Origin: Solirubrobacterales bacterium
GTDB taxonomy: Bacteria > Actinomycetota > Thermoleophilia > Solirubrobacterales > Solirubrobacteraceae
Length of the DNA stretch: 5,010 bases
NCBI GenBank assembly: GCA_003157595.1
Contig: PMKB01000253.1
Location: forward strand, 1 to 5,010
Direction: 5' to 3'
Both the position numbers and the translations under genes were made by a program. The stretch's first letter is position 1. Each line of letters opens with the position of its first letter. The notes beneath the pieces were generated by a model. The model had not been told where the DNA came from and did not search any database. It saw only the letters and a list, made by a program, of their open reading frames with translations. Shown one piece after another: positions 4,964 to 5,010 of the stretch.

Positions 4964-5010
4964 CGGGTTTTGCCTGCTAAGCAGCTGGTTCTAAATCCTC
5001 TCCATGGCAT

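Noticed and set aside
4926..5003. Possible tRNA-Ser(GCU): a CTGCTAA loop at 4975-4981, GGAAGGG at 4926 and CCTCTCC at 4997-5003
   Set aside because: The acceptor arms pair with one mismatch and one wobble, but no T-stem pairs next to CCTCTCC, no D-stem forms and the anticodon stem has only four pairs. No cloverleaf closes.

Overview
The window is GC-rich. It carries an IS30-family insertion sequence, a dhaK-dhaL dihydroxyacetone kinase pair and several damaged genes. The base composition, compact GC-rich codon use and gene types suggest a high-GC soil or sediment bacterium, most likely an actinomycetote. No rRNA or ribosomal marker is present, so the lineage is an inference and I do not name a genus.

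Layout. Positions 1-187 hold the C-terminal end of an aldo/keto reductase, whose frame is broken by one extra C in a run of eight Cs. A short stem-loop sits on its stop codon. About 250 gene-free bases follow, and then a large hairpin with two perfect 14-base arms (459-513). This hairpin directly abuts an IS30-family element (about 514-1823, 13-base ends with one mismatch), which encodes an intact-looking DDE transposase on the minus strand (580-1740). Beyond the element, on the minus strand, is the C-terminal piece of an alpha/beta hydrolase (1908-2153). It keeps the Asp and His end of the catalytic triad but has no front half. Next comes a 38-base element resembling a tRNA T-arm (2163-2200, minus orientation). 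A second copy in the opposite orientation lies at 4926-4963, so the two bracket the centre of the window.

Centre. dhaK (2367-3323, coding similarity back to 2334) and dhaL (3320-4030) form a two-gene operon with an ATGA overlap. All key residues of the DhaK and DhaL subunits are visible. There are three oddities. The codon where dhaK should start reads GTA. DhaL has a C-terminal tail beyond its normal end. No dhaM phosphotransfer gene follows. The DhaL tail instead overlaps the truncated 3' end of an unrelated minus-strand gene of unknown function (about 3960-4612), which is itself split by a frameshift near 4376.

Reading of the whole. DhaK and DhaL would together phosphorylate dihydroxyacetone to dihydroxyacetone phosphate, linking glycerol or C3-sugar use to glycolysis, with a phosphoryl donor encoded elsewhere. 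Around this pair the DNA looks like a rearrangement zone: an insertion sequence, a truncated hydrolase, inverted dispersed repeats, a gene-gene junction and two frameshifts. I see no defence system, CRISPR array, rRNA gene or complete tRNA gene. Most frameshift calls could also be assembly or sequencing errors.
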